Source: Nitrospina sp.
GTDB lineage: Bacteria > Nitrospinota > Nitrospinia > Nitrospinales > VA-1
Length of the DNA: 64,000 nt
NCBI GenBank assembly: GCA_018673915.1
Contig: JABHBK010000069.1
Location: forward strand, 1 to 64,000
Direction: 5' to 3'
Shown here: piece by piece, positions 29,333 through 38,766 of the stretch
Position numbering within the stretch: position 1 is the first letter of the stretch
Layout of the letters: each line of letters starts with the position of its first letter
Program-made: the position numbers and the translations under genes
Notes under the pieces: generated by a model
Seen by the model: the letters and a program-made list of their open reading frames with translations, nothing else
The model's database searches: none
Told to the model about the DNA's origin: nothing

Positions 29333-30316
29333 CTACTGAATCTGGTTTAATTGGGCAAGAATTTTCCCTCGTACCTCGGCAGGAGGATTTTTTTTCAACG
29401 CACCCTCTAGAACTTCAATTGCACGGCTGGTTTCACCTTTTTTAGAATAGGTCATACCAAGCATATATCGGGAATCGTGCGCCTTATTCCCTCTTGGAAA
29501 TTTATTTAAAACTGTCTCAAACTGAAGAACCGCATCATCATACATTTCCAATGCCACATAATTGGTGCCAATCCAAAAAGCAATATTATCTTTAAGTTTA
29601 TTGGGAGGATTACTCAGGTCCAGATTTTGAAACAACAAAATTGACTCATCATAATTCCTATTCCGATAAGCAGCTAGAGCTTTGTCATATTCGGGAGGAT
29701 TCTTTGCCGATGCTCTGCGAGTCCTCTTTTTATGAACAGGCCTTGCTTGGGATTTTTGCATTTTTATTCGGGCAATCTCTTCATTGAGCCGGGCCATCTG
29801 CGCCTTTAAATCTTCAACCTCAGGCTCCAGAAAGTCAGACGAGTCTGTAACCGATGAGACGCCACTCTCCAGCCTTTCACTTGCTGCATTAATTTTAGGT
29901 TCCAATGTACTCAACACCTCTTCAAGCTCTCGAACCTTGCTAATCAATGCCTCTTGCTGGCTTTGCAGACTTTCCACATCCCCCTTCAGCTCGCTCCTAT
30001 CAGTACGTTGATCAACACTGGCAAAGCCATCCGGATCCCCATCTATAAAACCATCTTCCCCTTCATCTATTTCTGAGAAACCTTTATCCTCGGAAAAGAA
30101 ATCATCTTCATCGGAACCGCCTCTATCATCATCCCTACCACGACGCCTATCATCACGAGCCATTTCTCTATCATCTTCAAATGGGAAATCTTCTTCAAAA
30201 GCCAGGTCATCATCATCTTCAGCCATCCAGGGAAGATAGCTACAACCATTAAAAAACAATGAAAAAAGAAGTACCAATGCAAGAATGAGGCGGGTGAAAA
30301 TGTGGGTGGGCGACAT
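29333..30316 (-). CDS. YbgF/CpoB-like TPR lipoprotein with acidic N-terminal region
   Basis: A 327-residue lipoprotein with lipobox LFFNGC (C25). Residues about 30-100 are extremely rich in Asp and Glu with some Arg. A coiled coil (about 105-195) and a C-terminal TPR domain (about 205-325) follow, the layout of the Tol-Pal-associated protein CpoB/YbgF. Tol-Pal genes are not adjacent, so the role is inferred from architecture only. ATG 30316 is chosen because GGAG at 30323-30326 (complement) is six bases upstream; ATG 30328 is in frame. Confidence 0.8.
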   Translation of the reverse strand: MSPTHIFTRLILALVLLFSLFFNGCSYLPWMAEDDDDLAFEEDFPFEDDREMARDDRRRGRDDDRGGSDEDDFFSEDKGFSEIDEGEDGFIDGDPDGFASVDQRTDRSELKGDVESLQSQQEALISKVRELEEVLSTLEPKINAASERLESGVSSVTDSSDFLEPEVEDLKAQMARLNEEIARIKMQKSQARPVHKKRTRRASAKNPPEYDKALAAYRNRNYDESILLFQNLDLSNPPNKLKDNIAFWIGTNYVALEMYDDAVLQFETVLNKFPRGNKAHDSRYMLGMTYSKKGETSRAIEVLEGALKKNPPAEVRGKILAQLNQIQ

Positions 30317-30451
30317 GTTTAACTCCATCGTATTTCAATAAGGATAAATTACCCCTTAATAATCAATGAATTATATGGTTTTGACCTAAAAATGTCAACC
30401 TCATATATGAATGATTTGTTCTTCTCAAAATATTCTATTATTTATCGAATT

Positions 30452-31642
30452 TTAAAGGGATTTCATTAATTTTTTATTATTCATTTCTTTAGAAAATCCC
30501 ACCCGGTTTAATAATACTGTCTCCTCCAAAACCTTAGCGGCTTCTTCGACTTCCGCCAATGTATTACCCCAACCAAAACTGAAACGAATGGATGAGTTGA
30601 TTTTATCCAGGGGTATTCCCATTGCTGTTAACACCGGTGAAGGCAACCCACTTCCCGAACTGCACGCTGATCCCGTAGAAACTGCCACTCCAGCCATATC
30701 TAAACCAATCAGTAACGTATCCCCTTCAACCTCATCGAATCCCAGGTTCAGAGTATTAGGGAGCCTGTTTTCCAAATCACCAAAGATCTCCACCCCTGAA
30801 ATCTGATTAGAGATCAATTTATAAAAATGCTCTCGCAAAGAAGAAAGGCTTGAAGATTCTTGGGAAACTAAATGTTTCTGTGCAAGCTCGCAAGCTTTAC
30901 CAAAACCCGCTATTCCCGCCACATTTTCGGTCCCTCCTCTTCTCTTTTTCTCCTGACCTCCCCCACAAATGGGTGAAAATAATTCAGGGCTTCCCCTCTT
31001 TAAATAGAGGGCTCCAACCCCCTTAGGACCATTCAACTTATGCGCTGAAATGGATAACATGTCGATCGGAGCATCTTGAACCTCAACCTGAATTTTACCT
31101 ACACTTTGCACCGCATCGGTGTGAAACAACACTCCCTTTTTCCTTGCGATCTCTCCAATTTTTTCAATGTCCTGTAATACCCCCGTCTCACTGTTGGCAT
31201 GTTGCAAGGAAAGCAGCAAAGTCGACTCTGTCAAGCAATCTTCCAAAGCATCCAAGTCAATTCGCCCCAACTTATCGACCTTTAGCAGATCCACATTAAA
31301 GCCCAGGTTCTCCAATTGCCTGCAGGGATTCAAAATCGATGGGTGTTCCACTTGACTGGTAACGATATGCCCCCCACCTTTCCCCAATCCTAAAGCCACT
31401 CCTAATAAGGCAAAATTATTTGCCTCTGTCCCTCCACTAGTAAAAACTATTTCCGATGGAGAAGCTCCAATAAGGTTGGCCACATGTTCCCGAGACTCAT
31501 CCACTAAAACGCGGGCTGACCTCCCTATAGAGTGAACACTGGAAGGATTCCCAACCTGTTTCTCCAAAACATTCGTTACGATATCCAGAACTTCTGGAGC
31601 AACCGGCGTGGTAGCATTATGATCAAGATAAATTTTATTCAA
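30452..31642 (-). CDS. Cysteine desulfurase (NifS/IscS type)
   Basis: A PLP enzyme releasing sulfur from cysteine for iron-sulfur cluster or thio-cofactor assembly. The start MNKIYLDHNATTPV is diagnostic. The PLP lysine is K202 (SISAHKLNGPKG), the cofactor-stacking histidine is H100, and the sulfur-carrying cysteine is C327 (STGSACSSG) on a long loop as in group I enzymes. The start codon is TTG. No IscU or IscR gene is adjacent; cysE upstream on the same strand links it to cysteine supply. Confidence 0.95.
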   Translation of the reverse strand: MNKIYLDHNATTPVAPEVLDIVTNVLEKQVGNPSSVHSIGRSARVLVDESREHVANLIGASPSEIVFTSGGTEANNFALLGVALGLGKGGGHIVTSQVEHPSILNPCRQLENLGFNVDLLKVDKLGRIDLDALEDCLTESTLLLSLQHANSETGVLQDIEKIGEIARKKGVLFHTDAVQSVGKIQVEVQDAPIDMLSISAHKLNGPKGVGALYLKRGSPELFSPICGGGQEKKRRGGTENVAGIAGFGKACELAQKHLVSQESSSLSSLREHFYKLISNQISGVEIFGDLENRLPNTLNLGFDEVEGDTLLIGLDMAGVAVSTGSACSSGSGLPSPVLTAMGIPLDKINSSIRFSFGWGNTLAEVEEAAKVLEETVLLNRVGFSKEMNNKKLMKSL

Positions 31643-31744
31643 TTTAAAATACCTACAAGAATTATCCGCTAAACCAAGGTGCGAAGAAAGGGTTCGGGTT
31701 TAATCAGGAAGCAACAGAGCCTGTGTTTCGCCAATTATCTAAAT

Positions 31745-32476
31745 TCAGGATTTAGACTGGCCGGAGACCCGTTTTATATTGGAAGGATCCATTGCAACTG
31801 GTTTTGCAGGTGCGGGGTCAATTCCCTTCTGCCCCAGGGTTTCCTTTAGTTGGCGGATTTCTTTTTCCATTCGAGGCAAACTATCCAACATGCACTCAAT
31901 TGCCCGAGCCACTGGATCAGGAAAGGATTCCAGACCCTCATTGTCTTCCATATCAGAAGAAATACCGGAAAAAACCACCCTTCCAGGAACTCCTATAACG
32001 GTGGAATATTCTGGAACATCTTGGAGAACTACCGACCCGGAACCTATTTTCGTGTTACGACCCACATGGATAGGACCCAAAACCTTTGCCCCAGCACCAA
32101 TGACAACATCGTTAGCGATGGTAGGGTGACGTTTGACTTTTTTGGTTGCAAATCCCCCTAAGGTCACTCCTTGATAGATAAATACATTATCACCTACCTC
32201 TGCAGTTTCTCCAATCACAACGCCCATTCCATGATCGATAAAAAAACGATGCCCAATTTTTGCAGCGGGATGAATCTCAATTCCCGTTATCCATCTTGAA
32301 AATTGGGATAAGGCCCTGGCTAAAAACTTGAATCCCAAATTCCACAACCCATGAGCCAAGCGATAGCCGATCAGAGCATGAACTCCAGGATACAAAATCA
32401 CTACCTCAAGGAAGTTCCTCGCGGCAGGATCTTTTTCTAAAGCAACCCGGACATCTTCTTTAATTAGACGGAGCAT
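31745..32476 (-). CDS. cysE: Serine O-acetyltransferase
   Basis: CysE makes O-acetylserine, the acceptor for sulfide in cysteine synthesis. The N-terminal helical domain starts [20 protein letters not shown], and the left-handed beta-helix hexapeptide domain contains the catalytic [17 protein letters not shown] and [10 protein letters not shown] segments. I placed the start at ATG 32476, which matches the family N-terminus; a GTG at 32527 would add 17 residues. The C-terminal tail after the hexapeptides is longer than in the E. coli enzyme and ends in a short basic stretch. Confidence 0.93.
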   Translation of the reverse strand: MLRLIKEDVRVALEKDPAARNFLEVVILYPGVHALIGYRLAHGLWNLGFKFLARALSQFSRWITGIEIHPAAKIGHRFFIDHGMGVVIGETAEVGDNVFIYQGVTLGGFATKKVKRHPTIANDVVIGAGAKVLGPIHVGRNTKIGSGSVVLQDVPEYSTVIGVPGRVVFSGISSDMEDNEGLESFPDPVARAIECMLDSLPRMEKEIRQLKETLGQKGIDPAPAKPVAMDPSNIKRVSGQSKS

Positions 32477-32669
32477 AGATTTGGGCTTGGGGTATAAGTT
32501 ATTGTTTATTGTAATATTATACTCCACTCAACACCAAACAAAAAGCCCCCTTTCCAAATAGTTCCCTTCAGCACCCTTTCTAAAGCTGAGAAAGGCAATG
32601 CCCCTTTCAACCCGGGTATTTCTATATTTACTAAAAAGAGCTCTGTAGAGAGGGCCAACAGATGCAGAT

Positions 32670-33347
32670 CTACTTATACATGAGGGAAACTAATTGAGAG
32701 CGAGCGTGAACTCGAAACTTGGAATATATCTTCTTAAGATGGTCTTTGACGGTGTGATGACTCAAGTCTAACATTTTGGCTATCTCCTTGTCGCTCAGGC
32801 CTTCACAAATCAGACGGGCAACATCAGCTTCCCGGCTTGTCAATCCGGCTTCCTGCATTAAGTATTTTGTATGCTCTTCAAGTTTGACTTCACCTTCCAC
32901 CTGATGGGATCGAACCCTTCCCGAGTCTTGAGATTCAAGGATTTTTAAATTTTCCCTTGCCCGGAAGGAAAGTGTTTTCATGATAGCCATCAAGACATCA
33001 GGACTCGCAGATAATTTAGTCTGAAATTGTTCCTGTGTAATTTCCAACAACAGGCTGGGTACCGCTGATTTAACGGTGGCAGAACGGGGTTGGGATTCAA
33101 TCAATGCCATCTCTCCCAGATAATCTCCTTTTGTTCTACGCGCAATCTCTATTCCATTTTTGGAAACTATCAACTCCCCGGAAAGTATGACATACATGGA
33201 GCGACCCTCTTCCCCATCTGAAAACAAAACCGCTCCTACATCCAGATCCCTCAACTGACATTCAGAGGCCAAGCATTCCAGTGTATCCGTGGAAGCCTTT
33301 GTTAAAAAATCAATTTTTCTCAGAAAATCTAAATTTTTATTTTCCAC
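32670..33347 (-). CDS. cNMP-binding regulator with LuxR-type HTH
   Basis: A 225-residue protein. Residues about 10-135 form a cyclic-nucleotide-binding domain (GELIV, YLGEMALIESQPRSATVKS with the phosphate-binding cassette). The C-terminal DNA-binding domain is not the Crp winged helix but a LuxR/GerE HTH (LTSREADVARLICEGLSDKEIAKML, about 167-215). It is expected to be a cytoplasmic transcription factor responding to cAMP or cGMP. Its cNMP domain closely resembles that of the GGDEF/EAL protein 3 kb away. The start is GTG. Confidence 0.88.
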   Translation of the reverse strand: MENKNLDFLRKIDFLTKASTDTLECLASECQLRDLDVGAVLFSDGEEGRSMYVILSGELIVSKNGIEIARRTKGDYLGEMALIESQPRSATVKSAVPSLLLEITQEQFQTKLSASPDVLMAIMKTLSFRARENLKILESQDSGRVRSHQVEGEVKLEEHTKYLMQEAGLTSREADVARLICEGLSDKEIAKMLDLSHHTVKDHLKKIYSKFRVHARSQLVSLMYK

Positions 33348-33440
33348 ACTTCGCCTTATTCGTCTGAGATTTTCATCTGCTCAAAACAGTAGTCCCCCGC
33401 AGAATTATAACACTATTTGGCATAGGGCAATTAACTTCAA

Positions 33441-34925
33441 TTAATAAAAAAAATTGAATTTCAATGTTAGAAGATTTTGTTTGGAGTCAACCGATACTAA
33501 ATTTGAATTGTTGAGGTTGTATTGAAAGTCGAGATCAATGTTCAGGAACTCTAAAACCGGATGAGTAATTGTGAATTGGACTGTTTGTTTTTCATCCCGC
33601 CTATTCTTTCCAATACTTTCCGTAACATTTTCATAAAGCAATAGGTTGTACAAGTAGGAAAGCTGAAATTTCGTTTTATCTGGACCAGAGAAATTATACC
33701 CCGCGCTGATGAGATTCCCGACATAGTCAAATTCACTTCCCTTCGTATTTTCATCATAATACCTGTAAGTCACGAATGCGTACGCCTTGCTCTCCGCGAA
33801 AAACAGGTATTGGTCAAAACCGATGGAAACATTGAGGGCATTACGCAATTCGTCCCCTAAAAAGGTGGTCTCTGAAATGACTGCACTAATATTGGTGTAG
33901 AGTTCGGGTTGAAGCGAGAAACCAATACGCGGGACAACACTGTGAGAGGTCAGGTAATCCTTTTCATCTAAGAAACTGTAGTTATAGTAGTAGTCTAGTC
34001 CGGCGTCCCAGTTTTTATCATTATGAGTCCCCCCCAGCGAAAAGGTGTTGGATATATAATTAAACTCAGCCGCGTCTGTCCAGGCATTCTGGTAATAATC
34101 ATATCCCAATCGGAGCTCGACAATAGGGGTAGAATAGAATTTGTAACCTGTCGACAACTCAAAGGTAGCCGCCGTATCGGATTGGTTGGAAACGATATCC
34201 TGGCTGGTCACTGACACGTTATCGTCATATTGAAATCCTTGCTTGGCTAAGAACCACCAGTTTTTTTTGCTTTTACTTGTTTTCTCTCCTAATTCATTCA
34301 ACAGGATTTCAACCTGATCGGCGGTTTCCGATTCCGGATTCTTTTCCAATGCCATGTTCAGCGCAAACTTAGCGTCTTCTTTCTGCCCTAATTCAAAATA
34401 GGCCAGCCCAATTTGAAACAGGGCTAATTGCTCAAGGTCAGGGTCCAAACTTAATACGGTTTGAAAATAAATGAGAGATTCCTTGTATTGTTCTTTTTGC
34501 TGCAAGGTAAAACCTAGATATAAATAGGCGGAGGCATCTTGAGGATCTAGATCAATGGATTTTTTCAATGCCTCGAGAGCCAGGTCACTGGATTCAAGAT
34601 TAAAATAAACGATACCAAGATTACGGTGGGCACCACTATATGCGGGGTCCAGCTCAAGGACCTTTTTAAAAGGTGCAACCGCTTCAGTATTTTTTTCAGC
34701 TTTAAGGAAGGTCAGACCCCGATAATAATGCGCCTCAATATTGGAAGGATCTTTGGCCAAAACCTTTGAGAATTCACTGAGGGCCTGGTCAAACTTAGCC
34801 TCATTATAAAATTGCAAACCACGGATTATAGAGGGGGCGCTGGCTTCCTGGGCTTGAATATTATTCAGGCAGAAGAACAGTGAAAGAAATAGAAATGAGA
34901 AGAATTTCTGCACAATAAAAGGCAA
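33441..34925 (-). CDS. TPR protein with C-terminal outer-membrane beta-barrel-like domain
   Basis: The 494-residue protein has a signal peptide ending near IQAQEA, about five or six TPR units (residues 27-215), then a region of alternating aromatic/hydrophobic strands that ends in Phe-Tyr, typical of an outer-membrane barrel (about residues 228-494, starting WWFLAKQGFQYDDNVSV). The periplasmic TPR part would sit under the pore. The substrate is unknown. The start is TTG at 34925; a GTG four codons later is possible. It belongs to the cluster with the FecR protein and cyclase. Confidence 0.75.
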   Translation of the reverse strand: MPFIVQKFFSFLFLSLFFCLNNIQAQEASAPSIIRGLQFYNEAKFDQALSEFSKVLAKDPSNIEAHYYRGLTFLKAEKNTEAVAPFKKVLELDPAYSGAHRNLGIVYFNLESSDLALEALKKSIDLDPQDASAYLYLGFTLQQKEQYKESLIYFQTVLSLDPDLEQLALFQIGLAYFELGQKEDAKFALNMALEKNPESETADQVEILLNELGEKTSKSKKNWWFLAKQGFQYDDNVSVTSQDIVSNQSDTAATFELSTGYKFYSTPIVELRLGYDYYQNAWTDAAEFNYISNTFSLGGTHNDKNWDAGLDYYYNYSFLDEKDYLTSHSVVPRIGFSLQPELYTNISAVISETTFLGDELRNALNVSIGFDQYLFFAESKAYAFVTYRYYDENTKGSEFDYVGNLISAGYNFSGPDKTKFQLSYLYNLLLYENVTESIGKNRRDEKQTVQFTITHPVLEFLNIDLDFQYNLNNSNLVSVDSKQNLLTLKFNFFY

Positions 34926-35070
34926 TTAAAGGTGAAACAAGGATATTACCTATAATTTTTGTATAAATCCAATATTAATCAGTGAGTTGGGGTTTTTAAT
35001 TGCTTATTATTTAGGCAGGCTTGGTGATTAGGAGGATTGGTGCAAATGCTTTAGGGGACCCACTAACTAA

Positions 35071-35102
35071 AAAAATAGGCCATTCTATTTAAAGAATGAC
35101 CC
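35071..35102 (-). terminator. Rho-independent terminator after the FecR gene
   Basis: On the minus strand an 8-bp stem (GGTCATTC / GAATGGCC with one G-T pair, loop TTTAAATA; 35078-35102) is followed at once by TATTTTTTT (complement of 35071-35077). It lies about 60 bp past the FecR-domain gene stop and closes that transcription unit before the TPR-barrel gene. Confidence 0.8.
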
Positions 35103-35158
35103 ATTTCATTAAAATTCCAATTATTTTGGTAGGCGCAACGAGCAAAGCTATAAGCCCG

Positions 35159-36613
35159 CTAACTGGGAGGTCCGCCTCCTTTACCAGGGGGAGGTCCACC
35201 GCCGCCACCGGGATTACCACCACCGGGATTACCACGCGGTATAGTGCTGGTATCAGGCCTGCCCGGCCTTATGCCTACAGGTGGTTTGTGTCCACCTCCT
35301 GGGCCTCTTGCAATTCTTTCTCTTACTGGGGGTGGATTTATTCCACCTTTAGGTCCTTTTAGTCCTGATCCTTTGGGTCCTTTGGGTCCTTTGGCGGTGA
35401 CAAGTTTACCGCCGCCGCCAGTACCTTTTCCTCCTCTTTCAATTCTATCTGAGGCGTTTCCAAGAAATGAACCCGTGGTCGCAACATTTGCTGTTTTTCT
35501 TGTAACGGTGGTGGAGGTTTTACCTTTCTTTGCTGGAGGCCCCTTTTGTTTATCTGCCTGCTTCATCAAACCAGCCGGCAAGTTCCCTGCCTCAGCCATT
35601 TTCAGGAGCCCTGGGGGGAAAGTTCCATTTTTGGCCATCGCCAGTAATCCAGGTGGAAGCGCATCGTTCGCTGCCAAGTCAACTATAAGCGGAGGAAGAT
35701 TCTGAATATCGGACACCACACCATTTTTCAAAACACCCAGCATTTTCCCCTTGGTAAGTACCGATTGCGGTCCCAGGCCTCCGCCGGAAAGCTTCGGGGC
35801 AGTATCGATACTACCTTCAATATTAATGAAAGTAGTCTTGCCATTTGGCTGAACCGTCACCACAAATTCTGTTCCCCGCACTCCCGCCACAGCGGTGGGC
35901 GTCACTACCTTGAAGGCCGAACCCTTCGATTTACCTTTAGTAACCACAAACCGCACAGTTCCCAAAGCTACATTCACCACAGTTTGCCGCAGATCTTTTT
36001 CGGGATCATATATATGCTTTTTAATATTGACGGAAGCATTTTCTCCTAGGGTCAATGAACTCTTATCATCAAAGGTAAAAGTGGCTTTTGATTCCGGCTT
36101 GGTTTTTATATGGTCATTCATAAAAACCGGGGAAGCCAACTTAACATCTGTTGAAGTATTCTGCCCTTTATGAGTCTGAAGAATCTCCCCTTCAACCCCC
36201 GTGGTGATGCCAATGTCGGCTGATTTGACTATTCCCTGCTGTTTCAAAAATTGTTTTTGCTCAAATAAGTTTTTGCCTGGGGGTTCGCCGGATAATGCGT
36301 AGGTAACCCGAACAAATTCCTGATCGGTCAACGCGCCTTTTGCGTCCTTTTCACTCAGAACTTTAAATCCTCGAATTTTTAAAATTTTGGCAGTTTTAGC
36401 ATACAAGTCCTCTTGCGATAACTCCGCATGATTTTTAGGAAGGAGGGGGTGATCAGGTTGATTTTGGGCAACAATCGCCACAAACTCAGCCCTGCTGACC
36501 TGCGAGTTATTTTGGGTAGCTGACACGATAAACAGAAAAGAAAAACCTATTGCTACCAACAGGAAAAAGCGTGTCAACAACACTTTATTTTTGGTGAAAA
36601 ATTTCGAACTCAT
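35159..36613 (-). CDS. Secreted FecR-domain protein with 13-residue repeats and Gly/Pro-rich tail
   Basis: The 484-residue protein has a signal peptide or N-terminal anchor (residues 10-32). The FecR domain (about 170-270) is clear from TGVEGEILQ, LTLGENASVNIKKH and TPTAVAGVRGTEFVV. Residues 319-357 form three 13-residue repeats starting (L/F)P(P/A)GL. The tail (about 395-484) is Gly, Pro and Lys rich with GPKG units. FecR domains read an external or periplasmic state and pass it inward, but no FecI sigma factor or TonB receptor is adjacent. GGAG six bases before the ATG supports the start. It lies 23 bp after the GGDEF/EAL gene. Confidence 0.85.
   Translation of the reverse strand: MSSKFFTKNKVLLTRFFLLVAIGFSFLFIVSATQNNSQVSRAEFVAIVAQNQPDHPLLPKNHAELSQEDLYAKTAKILKIRGFKVLSEKDAKGALTDQEFVRVTYALSGEPPGKNLFEQKQFLKQQGIVKSADIGITTGVEGEILQTHKGQNTSTDVKLASPVFMNDHIKTKPESKATFTFDDKSSLTLGENASVNIKKHIYDPEKDLRQTVVNVALGTVRFVVTKGKSKGSAFKVVTPTAVAGVRGTEFVVTVQPNGKTTFINIEGSIDTAPKLSGGGLGPQSVLTKGKMLGVLKNGVVSDIQNLPPLIVDLAANDALPPGLLAMAKNGTFPPGLLKMAEAGNLPAGLMKQADKQKGPPAKKGKTSTTVTRKTANVATTGSFLGNASDRIERGGKGTGGGGKLVTAKGPKGPKGSGLKGPKGGINPPPVRERIARGPGGGHKPPVGIRPGRPDTSTIPRGNPGGGNPGGGGGPPPGKGGGPPS
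35206..35235 (-). repeat. Two tandem 15-bp repeats in the Gly-rich tail
   Basis: CACCGGGATTACCAC occurs twice without a gap (35206-35220 and 35221-35235), encoding two GNPGG units. Such repeats can expand or contract by slippage in frame and would only change tail length. Confidence 0.8.
35543..35659 (-). repeat. Three 13-residue coding repeats in the FecR protein
   Basis: Residues 319-331, 332-344 and 345-357 start LPPGLLAMA, FPPGLLKMA and LPAGLMKQA. The period is exactly 39 bp, although the codons have diverged, so the repeat is old rather than a fresh tandem duplication. Confidence 0.7.
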
Positions 36614-36636
36614 GACTCACTCCTTAACTTTCTACT

Positions 36637-38766
36637 TCACAAATCTTTTTGAAGTAAAAGTTTCAGTTTTTCCGGTGACAACGGTTTACCAACAAAATAA
36701 CCTTGAGCCCAGTCACATTCAGTATGCTCCAATAATTTCTTTTGTTCAATCGTTTCCACTCCCTTTGCAACCGTCTTCAAGTTCAAGCTTTTCCCAATGC
36801 CTATAATCGTGTTAGTGATGGTGGAATTAATCCCCGCAGAGAGACCTCGAATCAGTTTAGGATCAATATTCAAGGTATTTAAAGGGATACGGGCGAGATT
36901 ATTTAATGAAGACAGTCCCATGCCAAAATTATCCAAAGCCAGCTTGGAGCCAAAGTCGTGAAGATCCATTAAGTTTTTATGCGCTGGAGTTTGTTGCAAA
37001 GCTATTTCAGGTATTTCAAACTCAAACATATTCGGTTCCAGACTAAAGTTACTCAGGCAACTCTCAATTTTTTCCGCCAACTTTCCCTGAAGCAACTGGG
37101 TTTGACTGAGGTTGATGGAAACAGGTACCAAAGGGATCCCTTCCTGTTTCCAGGCTTGAATTTGTTTACATACGGACTGCATCACCCAATCTCCTATCGA
37201 AACTATCAAACCGCTGTCCTCGGCTACAGGAAGAAATTCAGCAGGAAGCACCAATCCTCTGTCAGGATCCTTCATCCTTAAAAAGACTTCAAGCCTTTGG
37301 TATTCACCGGTTTTGATATCAATTTTTGGTTGATAGTCTAATTGGAAATCATCATTCTCAAGCGTTCGCCCAATAAGGGTCTTCAACTCTAATCGGTTAT
37401 GGGCCAAAGAAAGCATTTTAGGATCATGCACAAAATACGAGTTTTTTCCCTGCTCTTTCGCACGGTACATCGCCGTATCCGCACATTTAAACAGCGTTTC
37501 TACATCCTTGCCATCGTTGGGATAAAGTGCGATTCCTATACTAAAGCTTGAATAAATTTCATGCGTATCAATTTTGAATACAGGTTTGAGAGCTGAGATA
37601 ATCCTTTCTGCCAACCGGGTGGAGTAGTTATCATCTTTCAAGCCAGTTAAAAGAATTACAAACTCATCGCCCCCAATCCTCGCCACCGAATCCTCACCAC
37701 GCAATAAACTTGTCAAACGTTTGGCCACCTCTTTTAGCAACTCATCTCCAATAGAATGACCCAGAGAGTCGTTCACGGATTTGAAATCATCCATATCCAG
37801 AAACAATAAGGCAAAGTTTTGCTCATTCCGTTCTGCATGGGCAAGTGCCAAGGTGATGCGGTCATTGATCATGTTGCGGTTGGGCAGCCCGGTCAAAGAA
37901 TCGAAAAACGCCATGCGCTTTATTTTTGATTCCAACAGACGCGACTCTGACAAATCCTGAACTACGGCCAACAAAGCCATCGTTTTGCTAAAAAGGACTA
38001 ACTTTAATTTAACCTGTACCGGATAAACCGTTCCATCCTTTCTCTTTTGCAGAGCTTCAAAAACTTGAAGTAGTTTTTTTCCCGTTCGAAGCGGTTCTAC
38101 AAACAACTCAAACTCTAAGAGAGACTGGTCTTCCCAAAATTCGTATAACGCTTTGCTACAAATCTGAGTTTTGCTGTAACCCAGGCTTCGGGAAGCAGCC
38201 GCGTTGGTTTGGGTAATCTTGTAGTTTTCAGTATCTAGAATGTAAGTTTCGTTGCTGGTGCCATCGAGTATCTGTGAAAATTTCTCAGCATTATCTTCTG
38301 CCAAGGTCAATTCCCCCTTCATCTCGTCCATGACATCTAAATCTTTTCGGGACCTTACTGAAAGGGTTTTGAGAAGAGCAAACAGAGCTTGAGCTTGAAG
38401 ATCAAATTCTTTATGAAATCTTTCTGCGGTAATTTCCAGCAATTGTGTTTGTGTTTCTGCTCGAATGGATGCAGACCGGGGCTCAGATTCTATCAAGCCC
38501 ATTTCCCCGATGTATTCACTGGGTTTTCTTCTTGCGATCACTTTATTTTTTTTATATACCAGCAATTCCCCGGAAAGAATGATGTACATGGAGTTGGAAA
38601 CATCCCCTTCTTCAAATAGCACTTCAAAAGGAGAGAGAGAAATTACCTTGCAAGAACGGGCCAGTTTTTCCAGAGTCTCATCAGAAAAAAAGCCGAGAAA
38701 ATCGACGCCTCTTAACTGCTCCAATATTTTTACTTCATCCATTGCTAAGGTCATAACTTGATTCAC
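36637..38766 (-). CDS. cNMP-binding / PAS / GGDEF / degenerate EAL protein
   Basis: The 709-residue cytoplasmic protein joins a cyclic-nucleotide-binding domain (about 15-135), PAS (about 165-280), GGDEF (about 285-450) and EAL (about 465-705). The GGDEF motif is intact (365-369) and the inhibitory site RGED (356-359) is kept, so c-di-GMP synthesis with feedback is likely. The EAL domain has EVF at 493-495 instead of EAL, N613 for the second Asp of DDFG, N633 for the catalytic Lys, and K668 for Glu in AEGVE, so hydrolysis is unlikely. The start is GTG at 38766 or ATG at 38754. It is followed by the FecR gene in one unit. Confidence 0.92.
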   Translation of the reverse strand: MNQVMTLAMDEVKILEQLRGVDFLGFFSDETLEKLARSCKVISLSPFEVLFEEGDVSNSMYIILSGELLVYKKNKVIARRKPSEYIGEMGLIESEPRSASIRAETQTQLLEITAERFHKEFDLQAQALFALLKTLSVRSRKDLDVMDEMKGELTLAEDNAEKFSQILDGTSNETYILDTENYKITQTNAAASRSLGYSKTQICSKALYEFWEDQSLLEFELFVEPLRTGKKLLQVFEALQKRKDGTVYPVQVKLKLVLFSKTMALLAVVQDLSESRLLESKIKRMAFFDSLTGLPNRNMINDRITLALAHAERNEQNFALLFLDMDDFKSVNDSLGHSIGDELLKEVAKRLTSLLRGEDSVARIGGDEFVILLTGLKDDNYSTRLAERIISALKPVFKIDTHEIYSSFSIGIALYPNDGKDVETLFKCADTAMYRAKEQGKNSYFVHDPKMLSLAHNRLELKTLIGRTLENDDFQLDYQPKIDIKTGEYQRLEVFLRMKDPDRGLVLPAEFLPVAEDSGLIVSIGDWVMQSVCKQIQAWKQEGIPLVPVSINLSQTQLLQGKLAEKIESCLSNFSLEPNMFEFEIPEIALQQTPAHKNLMDLHDFGSKLALDNFGMGLSSLNNLARIPLNTLNIDPKLIRGLSAGINSTITNTIIGIGKSLNLKTVAKGVETIEQKKLLEHTECDWAQGYFVGKPLSPEKLKLLLQKDL

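Noticed and set aside
33436..33458. TTCAATT/AATTGAA hairpin at the end of the TPR-barrel gene
   Set aside because: The stem is only A/T with a long A-run loop and overlaps the coding end; it is too weak for a terminator.
35244..35705. Plus-strand frame of 153 codons, Pro/Gly-rich
   Set aside because: It mirrors the Gly/Pro-rich tail and repeats of the FecR protein on the minus strand; low complexity explains the lack of stops.
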